A DNA stretch of 64,000 nt from Distichodus sexfasciatus (Eukaryota > Chordata > Actinopteri > Characiformes > Distichodontidae): contig JAVGVS010000004.1 in NCBI GenBank assembly GCA_032718565.1, forward strand, positions 9,588,083 through 9,652,082. Reading direction: 5' to 3'. Positions within the stretch are counted from its first letter, which is position 1, and every line of letters starts with the position of its first letter. This document shows positions 1 through 10,274 of this stretch, one piece after another. Under the pieces are notes generated by a model. That model did not search any database and had not been told where the DNA came from. It saw only the letters and a program-made list of their open reading frames with translations. Position numbers and translations under genes: made by a program.

Positions 1-584
1 AGTATATAGGTGTGCAGTAAATGAAGCCAGTTGTGGTCTCTGGTCTTATTCACTGAAAAAAAAGATTCATTGGATTTACTTGATTGAATAATGGACATTT
101 GTTCCACATGAATCATTTGAGTTAGGCTGTCCTTATTCCTTTGCGTTATTTGATGCGTTTTGTTTTGACTTAGCACAGTAAAATGACATTTTCAGTGGAA
201 ACGTTAAAATATTAAGTTGAATCCATGTGATTCATTTTAGTTAACTTAATAAAGGCACATTCCCTTTTTTTCAGTGTTGATGATGCCAGCTGCAGTGGGG
301 AAAGAGCTGGCCTTATGGTGTGAGGCTTTGATTTTAATGGGCCACAACCTTCTAACAGAGGGGAGAGTCTGAAAGAGTTTGTGTCCTGGGTGAGAGAAAT
401 CGGTTACATTTCTTCTTTCCCTTTTCAAGGTCCAGGACTTGTACAGGTCCTGTAGAAGTGGAAGGTTGCCGCCAATCATCTTCTCGACTGGGCGAATGAT
501 GTGCTGCAGTCTGAAGTGAGGATGAACTCTATGATGGCAGTGTAGAGTGCACGAATAAAAGTGTGAATGTGTATGTACTAAATC

Positions 585-960
585 CAGAGGTGGACAGAAC
601 TAAGTAGATTTACTTGAGCGCTGTACTTAAGTAGAGTTTTTGAGCATCTGTACTTCACTTGAGTAGTATTTTATTTGGAAACTTATGACTTTCACTTCAC
701 TACGTTTGAAGGACAAATACCATACTTTTTACTTCACTACATTTCTATCAAGGTTCTCGTTACTTGTTACTTTCAAATCTGTGGATAAAGTGGATGTTAA
801 TCCCTCTTTTCTGAAACGTGATTGGTTGTTTGGCGGGTGACAGTCTATCAGTAATCAGTAGGGTTACTTCACGCCTGTAGACTGTAACTATAACAAGTTC
901 AGACAGTTCTGCTGCTTTCTGTCGTGATTAAAACATTGTCGCTCTTGGAAAGTCATGAAG
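585..960 (+). mobile_element. hAT-type nonautonomous element, 5' end
   Basis: The sequence starts CAGAGGTGGACAG and continues with alternating 'acttgag', 'tacttaagtag' and 'tacttcact' motifs. The complete element at 52863-53682 has the same CAG..GGTGG terminus and subterminal motif style. No matching right terminus is evident before 2740, so the right boundary is uncertain. Confidence 0.55.
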
Positions 961-1379
961 CTGTAGAGGTGTAGAGCTGGGTTTTAAGCAGGTTGGAATG
1001 ATGATGTTATGCTGTGAGCTGCATTTACAGCTATTGCACTGTCCTCCTGATTAACATACGCATATATGTGTGCACACACTGCCAGAGCTGGGTCAGAACA
1101 CTACCACGCTGTTTTGTGGAGTCAAATTAATCCAAAAGGAACACTGCACTTTATGTACGTAGTTTCTTACCATAATATGCACATGTACAGTTACTACTTA
1201 TAGAATTAAACTTAATCTTAAGATCTCTTTAACTTAATCTGCTTATTTCAAATTTCTAAAATTCACAGCCTTGGGAACGATTAGAGTACATTTCACTATA
1301 TGTTGGACTTAGAATATTATGTAATAACTATATATTAATCCCATCAGTAGAAATCCAAATATACAAATTTAACACCTAC

Positions 1380-2730
1380 TTTAATACTTTTGTTTTTGTA
1401 TTGTTTATATCAGATACTTTAGTACTTGAGAAATCCAAACCTAAACTTATAATTCTTATGAAATACTGCCAAACAAAGCAGCTGTGTCAAACCTTTCAAC
1501 ACACAACTCCCCCCTGTTTCTCTGCACCGCCGCTCTGACATTTGCCCCCCCATCCATTACACTGTCCTTCTGGAACAAAGTGTGTTTATTACAGCTCCCA
1601 ATCCAATTATGTCTAATCCAATCGGCAAACTCACTTTTTCTCGACTTGCCAGCGGGGACGAGTTCGTGATGGGGATAAGCTTTTATCTAATGCTGCTCTT
1701 GGTGGATAATTCACAGTCAGTCTCAATAAAGTTTCCCCAGGATTGAGACGTAACAGACCGAAAGAATAAACTAAATTTCAGATTTTAAGTGTTATATCTT
1801 CTGTTGGCAGAAGACTTTTGCCCAGACTCTTGGGTTTAGTCACTTTATAATTATTCTATAATATAAGTCGTGTTTTAACACTTTTAATACTTAAGGATTT
1901 TTTGTATCAAATACTGTAGTATCTTTACCTAACACACCGGTCATATTAGATACTCGCACTCACGTAGGATTCTAACTCTTTTAAAACTTTAGTACTGTTT
2001 ATATCCTATACTGAGATACGTACTTATGTACTAGTAATTTGTGGCAGTTGGTAGTGTAACAGTCACTGGATCGAATCCTGGACCGGTAGAGGTACCACTG
2101 AGATGCTCATGAGCAAGTTACCGTCTCCAAGCACTGCTCCCCAGGCACTGCTCCCTGAGTGCTGCCCATGTCAGTTGTCCACTACACAGACGGTTCAAAC
2201 GTACAGGTCGCAATTTCATTGTGGTGCACAGTGTGCTGTACTGTGGTGTCTTCACAACGACAAAATAATCACTCGCTTTCACTTTTTACTCATATAGGAA
2301 TATTTAATTCTGAAATACTGTTCTTTTCAGATATTTTAGTAGTTTTTATCAAGTAGGCATGTAAATCTTTTAACACTTAGGTACTTTATACCAGATACTT
2401 TAATACTTTTACTGAGTAGTTATGTACTGTTCTTATCAAATATTTTAATGGTTTTACTTAGGTACGGTTTTAAGTCTTTTAATACTTAAGTACTGTTAAT
2501 ACTTTAAAGTATTATCTGAAGAGTGAGGAATACTACTTGAGCAAAAATACTTTTACTCTTTGAATACCTAATTAAAGTTCATATCAGATACTTTAGTTCT
2601 TTAGTTTGTTTGCCTAAGTACTAATTGAACACCTTTAATACTTAAGTACTGTTATTTCTGACACTAGTATCTGAGCACTTTTACTTATGTACAAATTTAA
2701 CAACTTTAATCCTGTTTATATCATATGTGA
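1380..2730. repeat. degenerate 'tactttagtacttaagta' minisatellite-like field
   Basis: At least ten loose copies of a unit of roughly 50-60 nt built from 'cttttaatacttaagtactg', 'atatcagatactttagtac' and 'tttactgagtac' occur on both sides of the SINE at 2044-2287. They resemble hAT subterminal motifs and may be an amplified, decayed subterminal region. Confidence 0.5.
2044..2287 (+). mobile_element. tRNA-derived SINE, family A
   Basis: The head has a tRNA-like internal promoter (ggtagtgtaacagtcac ... gatcgaatcc). The body reads 'gaggtaccactgagatgctc' and 'ccaagcactgctcc', and the tail is 'tgtggtgcacagtgtgctgt'. Related copies occur at 13995-14345, 14673-14910, 17473-17812, 24271-24460 and 58555-58770. 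Confidence 0.75.
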
Positions 2731-3233
2731 CTCTCCTTGGCAAAACCAGTCGCTTCTTTCAAATTTTCAGACACTTGGTGCAGTCTCAGCTGTGTTTGTA
2801 TTTACGGTGGCCTACGCTGCATTCACAGCCACACGGATAGCCTACCTGCGTTAGGTTAACTGAACTCGGGAGACGAAGATGGATTCCGGAAAAATATCTT
2901 CACGCTAGTCAACGAGGGGATTTACCGTAAATATTGAAGTAGGGCGGTTAAAACAGAAACTTTTAACATTCTGCTGGAATTCAATTCCTCACCTCAAGAA
3001 AGTCACGTTTTTAGGATGGAAAGGGTAAGTTTTTCAGCGAAATTTATTGACAGCAGTACAGTATAGACCTTCCACTGTTTCAAAACACTAAAAACAAAAA
3101 ATCCCCACGCAACATAAACGGCCGTTTTTTCTCGGAAACCTCTGTTGCGACAAGCGATGGGTTTCGCTGTGCAGAGTCACATGTGATTTAGTACTTTACT
3201 CTAACTCTTGAAGTCTTTCACTCTTTTTGGCAG

Positions 3234-3507
3234 TGGACTCCTCTTCAAGCTCTCTGTTCCCCTCCCTGGAGCCGATGTCGTCCCTGTCCCCTGACAATGC
3301 CACGGACATGCCCCCGGAGGTGGCCTCCACGGGGCTGGACTCCACAGAGGTGGCCTTTACGGACCTAATGAAGACGGAGGTCATGCCAACGGCCGGCCTG
3401 GAGTCAAAGAAGCTGGGCTCTGGACTGGCCGATGGATTCATTCCGTACTACATCTCCATCGGTACTGCGGTGCTGCTGGGAATTGCTGCCTTCATCATCT
3501 TCAAGCG
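3234..3507 (+). CDS. ngfr: p75 neurotrophin receptor, stalk and transmembrane exon
   Basis: Seen: an open exon after a 'cag' acceptor at 3231-3233, ending at a gtgagg donor at 3508. It encodes a Ser/Thr/Pro/Glu-rich extracellular stalk followed by a hydrophobic helix (ISIGTAVLLGIAAFIIF) and the basic stop-transfer pair KR. The exon begins with two bases of a split codon (xTG) and ends with two bases of the Arg codon that the next exon completes. Known: in p75NTR the stalk carries O-glycans and protease sites, and the single helix is cut by gamma-secretase after shedding. The helix-KR-WNSC arrangement across this exon boundary is diagnostic of NGFR rather than other TNF-receptor members. The earlier exons (signal peptide, four cysteine-rich repeats) are not in the window, so this is a partial gene. 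Whether it is the a or b teleost paralogue cannot be told. Confidence 0.9.
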
Positions 3508-3771
3508 GTGAGGAAGGGCAGGGTGTGGTTGGTTTGTTTTTCACCCTCACTTTGTTTTTCAGCTTTCTGTCTTGTGTTTTTTAGCTACCGGGAATTCATA
3601 ACATCTTACAAATTATTTATACAGAATATTAAAGGAATTCATAAACTTATGCATAGTGGGATGCATAAGCTTAAGATGAAGACCAGATGCAGGGTGTGAT
3701 ATTCAGGACAAAAATGCTTTTACTGTTACAGAGGTAATGGGAAAGTATGTCACTTACTGTCCCATCTGATC

Positions 3772-4355
3772 TATTAGAGATATATAGAGAGAGAAATGGA
3801 GAGACAGAGAGTGAGAGAGAGAGAGCAAAAAACACATGGAGAAAGAGATAGAGACAGAAGGAGAGAGATAGAAATGGAAATGGAGTGAGGAAAGGGAGAC
3901 AAAAGCGAATAAGCACGAGACAGAGAAGGAGGGAGATAGAAATGGAAATGGAGAGAAAAAAGACAGACATAAAAAACGATGAAGAGAGAGCGAGTCTGGG
4001 AGAAAGAATGTGAGAGAGAGAGGCAAAGAATGAAAGAGAGAGAATGAAAAAATGGAGGAAGATATTAAGAGACAAAAAGACGGATATAGTTGGAGCAATA
4101 AGAACAGGGAATGATGCAGACAGATAGAGAAACAGATGAAAAGAGAGATTGAGAGAAAAAGTGAGAGATAGCAGGAAAGAGATGAAGAGAGGGAGAAAGA
4201 CAGAGAGAAGGAGTGATAGATGAAGGGAGAGATGAAATGTGAGAGAGTTGGAGCGAGAGAGGGAAACAGTGAAAATGAGAGAGAAGGAGGGAGACAGAGA
4301 GAAAGAAAGATGGAGAGAGACAGAGAAATGGAGACAAAAGAGAAAGAGAGGGAGA
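3772..4355. repeat. polypurine GA-rich tract in ngfr intron
   Basis: About 580 bp of nearly uninterrupted purines on the + strand (gaga/aaag/agac units). The apparent open frames here are low-complexity artefacts. Confidence 0.85.
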
Positions 4356-4733
4356 TTACTGCTGTTTAATTGTTATTAATGCTTTATAACTCAGAACGAG
4401 AGAAAGAAAAACAGAAAATAAGACATTGAGGGAGTATGAGACTATTTGTATGTAACAAATTGAAGAAAGAAAGGTTTTTTCCTTCTCTTCGCTCTTTCTT
4501 ATTGTGATGTCTCTCGGGTTGAGCTCCAACAGAAGCTGCTTTGTGGAGTTGGAGTCAGAGCTCCACGCTTTCATCTAAAAACCCAGCATCATGAGATATG
4601 AGCTGGCTCGTCACTGGCGGGATTCTGGTGGTTTCATTTCTTTTATTTCTATTTGGAAAACAGGGTCATCTGTTCTTTACTGGCCCGGAGGCTTCGTCCC
4701 AAACCAGCTGGTCGGCCTGTAGCAATAATGACT

Positions 4734-4989
4734 AGGGGTGTAAAGATGCATAGATCTAAACTGATACCTCAATTCAAAGATTAATGAGCCGATACAGGGT
4801 CTCTTTCAGAATCATGCTAATGTGGAGGTGGCCTTTGGGTCTTTTCATAGCCAAGGTGCCGCTTAATTTCACGACGAATGGTACAATATGCACGATGTCT
4901 GAACGATGTTTACATTTTGGATCAGTGCTATGGGATTGTGGATGAGTGAATCGATGTATCAATGTAGATCGATGTATCGTTACACCCCT
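4734..4989. mobile_element. hAT-like MITE
   Basis: Terminal inverted repeats AGGGGTGTAAAGAT at 4734 and ATCGTTACACCCCT ending 4989, with 'gatcgatgtatc' subterminal motifs. The flanking 8-mers do not match, so no target duplication is visible. Confidence 0.6.
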
Positions 4990-5476
4990 TTTTGTTTCTT
5001 TCGTGGACTGTCTACTGGTTTCGAATTATGCTTGCTTTATAACACTGAGCCCCATCTGTTAATAAACATACTCTACGTTTGGGTCCGCTGAGTAATCGCT
5101 ACACAGTGATTGAAAAAATATGCTCCGAAATATGCCCTCTAATAAAATATGTTCAACAAATGGATTTTTTCCATATTTGCAAAAGTCTTGGTTAGTGTAA
5201 AGTTAGAATCGGGCTGGTGATGTGGTGGGGCTGGGGAGCATGAAATATTTAAAGGGCATATCTGTAGGGCATGACACTGACCCACATGCACCACGCATGC
5301 AGGAAACGTAGAGCGCTGATACATTAGTGGCCATCGATCGCTCTACCGGGCTGAAATATCATGTCCCGAAATTGGGCATCTGCCGCGAAATCGAGACGAA
5401 CTGAAAGGGCGTGGCAGAGATTGTGTGATGAATGTGTAAAATTGTGTGTGTATGTATGTGTGTGTCTTTATTTCAG

Positions 5477-5637
5477 ATGGAACAGCTGTAAAAATAGCAA
5501 ACAGGATGGCGGGAACCGGTCCGGAGCGACAAATCTGAGCCAGACACCGTCGCCTGAGGGGGAGAAGCTGCACAGCGACAGCGGAATTTCAGTGGACAGT
5601 CAGAGCTTACAGGAGGGCCAGGGCCTGCCACACACTG
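5477..5637 (+). CDS. ngfr: p75 neurotrophin receptor, juxtamembrane (chopper) exon
   Basis: Seen: acceptor tttcag at 5471-5476. The first base completes the Arg codon of the upstream exon, giving KR-WNSCKNSKQ. This is followed by QTPSPEGEKLHSDSGISVDS, close to the mammalian NGFR intracellular linker as I know it. The exon ends with a single base (G) and the donor gtacac at 5638. Known: this segment lies just inside the membrane, links the helix to the death domain, and contains the palmitoylated cysteine (WNSC) and the so-called chopper region implicated in death signalling. Oddity: the donor is the first unit of a CA microsatellite. Exon length 161 nt keeps the frame into the death-domain exon. 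Confidence 0.93.
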
Positions 5638-5935
5638 GTACACACACACACACAAGCTTGAATATACACACACACACCAACCAGGGACGTCATGTTTCAT
5701 GTGTTTGTGTATGCCCAAACACATACACATGCAAACACACACAGATCCCTTCCCAGCACATATAAACACACACATACACATGCACACACACGCACTTGCA
5801 CATAAAACCACAAACATAAACACTCGCACACACATGCACACATACACACAAATAATCATAAATACGCACACAAACATAAACATTCCCACACATGCACATG
5901 CCCATATTCATGCATGCATACACATGTAAACACCC
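5638..5935. repeat. CA-rich microsatellite after ngfr juxtamembrane exon
   Basis: Interrupted (CA)n / (ACAC)n with ATA and TGC interruptions, starting within the splice donor itself. No coding capacity beyond low-complexity frames. Confidence 0.85.
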
Positions 5936-8900
5936 AAACAGATTTACCTGTCTTTTAGTTGGCAGTCTCACAAGTCCTCACAAATAAGCAACAACCTGCC
6001 CAAACATGCACACACACAGTAACGCAGTCGGCCCCAAGAGGGTAAGGCCAAATTGTTTGCGATCTTTACTCTCACCATGGGGTTGTGGGTAATCTGACAT
6101 GGCTGCTGGATGTCTCTGCTGCCTACGGCTGTCCACATAAGTCATAAATGTATTATGTAGCACTTATGAATAACTCATAAGCGTAAGCACTAAATATTTT
6201 ATATAGCCCTTAGCTAGCATGCTAAAACATAATAGCTCCTAATGTTGGACCAGATTCTAGTAGATTTGGGTCCTTGTTAGGCAGCACTGTAAAATAAATT
6301 CCATGTAAGAATACAATATGATATAGCCATTCTATAATATGATATATATTTCTATATTCTAAAGCAAGCATACTGTATTTAAATTGTACAGTATAATACT
6401 GTAATTACACATTATACCATGCAGTAAAATGCAGTAATGCCTTTTACAGAATTGTGTTGTGTAATTACTGTATTTGAAATGTACAGTATACTACTGTAAT
6501 TACATATTATACCATGAAATAAAATGCAGTAGTGCTTTTTACAGAATTGTGCTGTTGCCTACTGCAAATATTTGTCTCTTTTCAGAAGCAACAGTAATAT
6601 TTTTGCATACTTGAATGATTTTTTTTTCTGAATGCAGTTTAGAATGCATTTTGCATTTCACCTTCTTTTAACCATGATTAGCTCTTTATACTGTATACCA
6701 GCCTGGTTTTCTGTCGCCGAGGAAGGTACAGGATTGAGGACATGAACACATATTTGTAGTGGAAATAACTACATTTGCAGAAATGGGTTGCAGTGTACAA
6801 AGAATTGATAAGGGACATCACTGTAGCTTTAAAGGTGTAGAGTAGAGTGTAGAGTAGTAGAGTCCCATATTATACATTTTTTCAAAAATAGGTCTATGAG
6901 CTCCACTAAACATGTCTCTGAAGTAGTTTGCTGAAAATACCTCTCAGATTAGGCATTTTCGCCTGCTTCTTATCCCTCTATTTCAGTTTCTTTCAGAACA
7001 GGCTGTTTCTCTTTAGTATTCTTAAATGCAAATGAGCCGCTGTTGCCCACGTTCCACTCCGGAACTGGGGCGTAGACAGCACAGTGAGAGCTTACTTCAT
7101 GTGAAAATAATTGACGTGCTGCTGCTAACAGACCATCTATACAGCCGGTTCAACACTCCGCCGGTAGACTTCTTCATTGCGATTCCTGCACTAGCACTTG
7201 CAAGAAAACATGGCAGCGCTCGCCTACGTGGTGGACCGAGATTCTCAGATAGGAGGGTGGAGTTATTCAAATGTGACAGAGTTAGGGGAGAAATATAAAT
7301 GGCTTGTTTAAGCACACAATATTTGGCATTCCTAAAGCCTTTCACAAAGCAGAAGTCAGAAACAGTTAGCAACTGACTGTAACTGTAACTGGATGCTACT
7401 GTGATTAGTTTTGGAAATCACTTAACAAAAAATTTTGTTGGAGGACTTTTACTTCACTCTCTGAACTTCTGTAAATTTTAGTCAGAAAATTCGAGAAAGG
7501 TCTGGCTGCAGAACTCCTCTGTGGGTAAGCTCCTCTGTCAGTACATCTCCTCTGAGGGAAAGGAAATGACGCACAAGACATAACATTTATTAACACAATC
7601 ATGTACATTAAGATTTTTTTTCTGGCTAAAAGTTTATCAAAATGTGACTACTTTTTTTGACTAAAATTATGAATGATACAAACAACTAAAATGTGAGTAA
7701 AATAATTGATTAGACAGTCAGAACATTGAATTAGCAGCCTCCTCTTGGTTCTAACGCTACATTCTGAGGGAACAGCCTGGTTTCTGGAGACAACAGATGT
7801 GAGGTTTGGATGGATTTTAGTGAAAATCAATACAGAAACACTGTTTTTGAATAACGGATGCACATTTATGAGAGGGTTGGGGGCTAAAAAGCATTTGAGA
7901 TGAGATGAACTAAAGTTAGTTCAAAATAGGTTGAGTGATGCCCCTGGGGCAGATTCTGTGGACCTATAAACAATTATGAGTTTGCTGGGTTTTTTTTAAT
8001 TTGTTTGTTTTTTGCTTTCTCTAGCCGTGGTGTGGTTTTATCAGCTCAGCTGATATCTGGTTTTATCTAAACCAGCATTGTGATTCACTAATAACGGTAC
8101 AAATTTTTGACTAAAATATACAGCAAGCTAGTTCACAAAGTGTACTAAAAGACTCATCAGTTGCTGACTGAGTCTAATTTAGGCTTTATGAGGCTTTATG
8201 CTAATGTCGGCTAACAAACTTAACTAGCGCATTTTTTGCTCTGCTGTGGCAACACTTTAGCAAACTGTGGTAGATTTTTCTCTTAGCGATCTGTAGTTCA
8301 ACTCAGAAGTCAGAAATAAGGGCAAACATCAAGTGCCAATTTCCCAGTCGTGGATTAAGACTAGTCCTAGACTAACTTTGAGTTTGAATGGTAAATCTCC
8401 ATTGGTATTACAATTTAGTCCAAGACTGTCTTAATCCAAGAGCAAGAAATCAGCCCCAAAAGTCTCCAGTTGTAACAAAATTTAATCTCGTAAGGGGAGA
8501 TTTGCACCTTCATACAACCAGTCATTTATACTACTACACATCCTGATGTGCAGCAAAGGGTTCTTAGTCGGTGCCGTCAGAATTCCTTCTTATCTACTGC
8601 ATTTCCTTTGTTTCTGCTATCTGCCCAGCCAGTCTAGAAAAACAAGAAACTTGCTAAACTAACCTAAGATCATCCATAAGGTGTGTGAATCTAAACAAAA
8701 ACCCCAACCATCAGCACATTCCTATTACTAGGAGATTACACTGTAAGATGGATGATTAAAAATTTCCTTTACAACATTGTTTTCTTTTTACCTATTTTAA
8801 ACTAAATTTTTACCTTTTTCACCACTTTTATACCGTACTACCTTTTTCAGTTTCTAGCAATCGTGCAGTTTGTGCAATCATGCAAATGTATATCTAGTTC

Positions 8901-9127
8901 TAATCAAAATTGGCAGGTCAATAAATATAATATCGCTTAATTATGATTTTTTTATTATCGTTTTTTGCGTAAAAAACTTTTTCAGATTTCAGCTGCATCC
9001 CTTAGTTTGTATCATTCCCTTTTTTCCCTCAAACAAGATCACAACACTTTTTGGTAACGAAATTCAAAAGAAATTCTAAAACTGTGACCAAAAAGTGTCA
9101 AAGTCTCTCTCTCTCTCTTTGTTTCAG
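5936..9127 (+). other. remainder of ngfr intron before the death-domain exon
   Basis: AT-rich intronic sequence. 'ctgtaattacatattatacc' recurs at about 6390-6520 as a short tandem duplication. Positions 6850-7870 look like dispersed repeat DNA, but I cannot define ends. A small MITE lies at 8337-8457. The frames at 7026-7372 overlap on both strands and resemble no protein I know. Confidence 0.5.
8337..8457. mobile_element. small MITE with 'ggattaagac' inverted ends
   Basis: The left arm 'ggattaagactagtcctaga' is mirrored by the right arm 'agtccaagactgtcttaatc' around 'gtaaatctccattggtatta'. This matches a widespread short palindromic teleost repeat. Its superfamily cannot be assigned from this copy. 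Confidence 0.6.
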
Positions 9128-9468
9128 TGATAAAGATTGACAGTGGCTCGGCTCTGAGTTTGCCGCTACATACTCGCGAAGAGGTGGAGAAGCTGCTAAA
9201 CTATAACGGCAGCGGAAGCGGTGGCGGGGAAGGTTCCGGAGCATCCCCAGAAACCGAATGGTGCAGTTTGGCTGGGTTACTAGGGTACGAGGAGGAGCGC
9301 ATTGCCTCCTTCAGGCGTGAGGAGCGACCGGTTCAGGCACTGCTGTCCGATTGGGCGAGTCGCGACTCGGCTAACGTGGACACGCTGTGCACTGCGCTAA
9401 GGAAGATCAACCGAGACGACATTGCGCAAAGCATCATGGTCAAGAATGCCGCCACCTCCTCCGTATGA
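9128..9468 (+). CDS. ngfr: p75 neurotrophin receptor, death domain and C-terminal exon
   Basis: Seen: acceptor gtttcag at 9121-9127. The split Val codon (G|TG) is restored across the junction, and the frame is open to TGA at 9466-9468. The peptide has the NGFR death-domain signature: TREEVEKLLN, then SLAGLLGYEEERIASF, VQALLSDWASRDSANVDTL, and a C-terminus ending ATSSV. Known: the NGFR death domain recruits adaptors such as RIP2 and RhoGDI, and the last residues (S/T-x-V) form a class I PDZ ligand; SSV fits. Oddity: between helix 1 and the conserved Trp there is a Gly/Ser-rich insert (NGSGSGGGEGSGASPE) where mammals have about five residues. The 3' UTR begins at 9469, but its end is not certain. 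Confidence 0.95.
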
Positions 9469-9756
9469 AGAACACACACTCAAACCAATCCACACATAGA
9501 CACACACAACTTTAACGCTTCAAAGCCATAACCATTGTTACAAAATGCAAGCGTTGTATGCTAATGTTAGCGTGACTCCATGTGTCATGAACGTCCCAGA
9601 CCTGAACCGCAGCTAAAATCTGCAATTACTCCAGTATTTACGCAAACGCTTAAAAAATTCTGGTACCCAAATTAGCACGTTAGTACCTTGGAGTTACAAT
9701 GAGTTCTCTAGCATTTACTGCATCAGGAAGAATGGAAGCACAAACCTTGATCTACA

Positions 9757-10274
9757 CATTCACTCATCCATTCATTCATTCATTTTCTGAACCGCTTCAT
9801 CCCAACTATCCCGGAAACCAACAGGAGCAAGGCGGGACCCTGGGCAGGTGCCAGTACACCGCAGGGCACACACACTCACGCAATCACACTCACATTCACA
9901 CCTTACAGGGGCCAATTTAGAGTCACCAATTAACCTAGATTACATGCCTTTGGACTGTGGGAGAAAACCAGAGCACCTGGAGAAAACCCACGTGAACATG
10001 GGGTTCGAACCCAGGACCTTCTTGCTGTGAGGCAGCAGCGCTAACCACAGAGCCATTTACATTTACAGCATTTAGCAGACAGTCTTATCCAGAGTGACTT
10101 ACATTTACTAATTTCAGGGACAGTTCCCCTAAGAGCAACTTAGGGTTAAGGGTCTTGCTCAGGGACCCAATGTTGGTAACACCAGAGGTCGGATTTGAAC
10201 CCACAACCTCTTGGTCCAAGGGCGAGTGTCCTACCACTAGGCCACCAACACCCCACGCCACCGTGCCGCCCCTT
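9757..10274 (-). mobile_element. 'GGCGGCACGGTGG' SINE-like repeat (family C), interrupted
   Basis: Read on the minus strand this is the fish repeat that begins GGGGCGGCACGGTGG, has a tRNA-like B box (GGGTTCGAACCC), then 'tttcctcccacagtcc'-type sequence, and ends near a (TGAA)n tail. On the + strand the tail (attcattcattcatt) is at 9766 and the head (ccgtgccgcccc) at 10262. It is split at about 10056 by a second SINE. Confidence 0.75.
10057..10255 (-). mobile_element. tRNA-derived SINE (family B) nested in family C copy
   Basis: On the minus strand a tRNA-like head (gtggcctagtggtaggacac, with B-box ggttcaaatcc) leads to a tail 'actctggataagactgtctg'. It lies between the halves of the surrounding repeat, so it inserted later. 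A related + strand copy is at 14405-14567. Confidence 0.7.

Larger units (their letters stand above)
1..3233 (+). other. ngfr upstream intron, no exon seen
   Basis: I find no cysteine-rich-domain exon here, so this is taken as the 3' part of the intron before the stalk exon. It holds a hAT-type terminus at 585, a degenerate 'tacttaagtact' field and a tRNA-type SINE, listed separately. Several short open frames are chance products of low-complexity DNA. Confidence 0.6.

Noticed and set aside
3671..4337. Open frames of 90-134 codons on the minus strand in ngfr intron
   Set aside because: They read the GA tract backwards as Ser/Leu/Phe repeats; low complexity only.
5473..5971. Cys/Val- and His/Thr-rich frames over the CA repeat
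   Set aside because: Microsatellite artefacts; the real coding exon ends at 5637.
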